From Candidatus Bathyarchaeota archaeon (GTDB lineage: Archaea > Thermoproteota > Bathyarchaeia > TCS64), in assembly GCA_026014515.1 (NCBI GenBank), contig JAOZIG010000282.1, forward strand, positions 1 through 5,440: a DNA stretch of 5,440 bases, given 5' to 3'. The position numbers and the translations under genes were made by a program. Shown here piece after piece: positions 5,148 to 5,440 of the stretch (positions are counted from its first letter, which is position 1; each line of letters begins with the position of its first letter). The notes beneath the pieces are model-generated. The model had not been told where the DNA came from, did no database searches, and saw nothing but the letters and a program-made list of their open reading frames with translations.

Positions 5148-5440
5148 ATGAGTAATAGGAATTTCGATACAAAGGTTTTAGCGGAGATGGCTATCATGAT
5201 AGCTGCCGCTACTGTTCTTAGCATGATTAAAACTGGTCTTCCATATGGGGGCTCTGTAACCCTTGGAAGCATGGTACCAATACTTTTGATCTCGTTTAGA
5301 CGAGACATCAAGGTTGGTGTAACAACTGGCATAGTGTATGGGTTTGTCCAGATGTTCCTTGATGGCTGGTTCTACAGCCCTGTTGGAATGTTCTTGGATT
5401 ATCCCCTCGCTTTTGGTATGATAGGCTTAGCTGGTCTTTT
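5148..5440 (+). CDS. thiT: thiamine transporter S component, ThiT family (3' end outside window)
   Basis: The frame is open from the ATG at 5148 to the window edge (97 codons plus two bases). The product is a membrane protein with hydrophobic segments at about 11-28, 40-50, 54-71 and 78-97. 'GGSVTLGSMVPILLISFRR' (34-52) and 'SPVGMFLDYPLAFGMIGLAG' (77-96) match the ThiT family, the substrate-binding subunit of energy-coupling-factor (ECF) thiamine importers. In that family an acidic residue in the '[ED]-Y-x-x-A-F' motif helps bind the thiamine; here it is Asp84. ThiT works with a shared EcfA/EcfA'/EcfT module, not seen in this window. The TPP riboswitch directly upstream independently supports thiamine as the substrate and predicts repression when TPP is plentiful. 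The start is fixed by the SD spacing and by the riboswitch end. Confidence 0.92.
   Translation, partial: MSNRNFDTKVLAEMAIMIAAATVLSMIKTGLPYGGSVTLGSMVPILLISFRRDIKVGVTTGIVYGFVQMFLDGWFYSPVGMFLDYPLAFGMIGLAGL

Noticed and set aside
4973..5332. Minus-strand open frame of 119 codons across the riboswitch and thiT
   Set aside because: It lies antisense to a clear TPP riboswitch and a recognisable ThiT reading frame and has no family-like motifs.

Overview
The window looks like the chromosome of an archaeon of mid-range GC content. Several genes have an A/T-rich TATA-like box about 21-30 bp upstream of the start codon and no Shine-Dalgarno (SD) sequence, as expected for leaderless archaeal transcripts. 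The tRNA gene encodes its CCA end. The genes are mostly housekeeping or peripheral metabolism. An uncultured lineage (Bathyarchaeia- or Asgard-like) is possible, but this is an impression from protein style, not a demonstrated placement. I see no mobile element, CRISPR array or phage gene.

Layout: (1) 1-215, plus strand, is the C-terminal end of a CutC-family protein. (2) 217-304, minus strand, is a complete tRNA-Ser(GCU) with its own putative promoter, meeting the cutC end with one base between them. (3) 341-3904, minus strand, reads from right to left: a membrane-anchored coiled-coil protein, ribose-5-phosphate isomerase A (4-bp overlap with the previous gene), a GNAT acetyltransferase and a YtcJ-type amidohydrolase. 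The coiled-coil gene and rpiA form a tight two-gene operon with a strong TATA box. The GNAT and amidohydrolase genes each seem to have their own promoter. (4) 3905-4064 is a divergent promoter region. (5) 4065-4991, plus strand, is an AIR-synthase/HypE-like protein whose usual ATP/metal motifs are partly changed. (6) 5023 to the end, plus strand, is a promoter, a clear TPP riboswitch (THI element), and the start of a ThiT-type thiamine transporter S component that runs off the window.

The most interesting region is the last one. An archaeal TPP aptamer is predicted to start almost at the transcription start site, shows no recognisable P1 helix, and carries the ribosome binding site of thiT inside its conserved 3' strand. 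This suggests a very compact translational switch with no separate expression platform. The second point of interest is the uncharacterised membrane coiled-coil protein translationally coupled to rpiA, and the third is the divergent AIR-synthase-like protein next to the thiamine locus.
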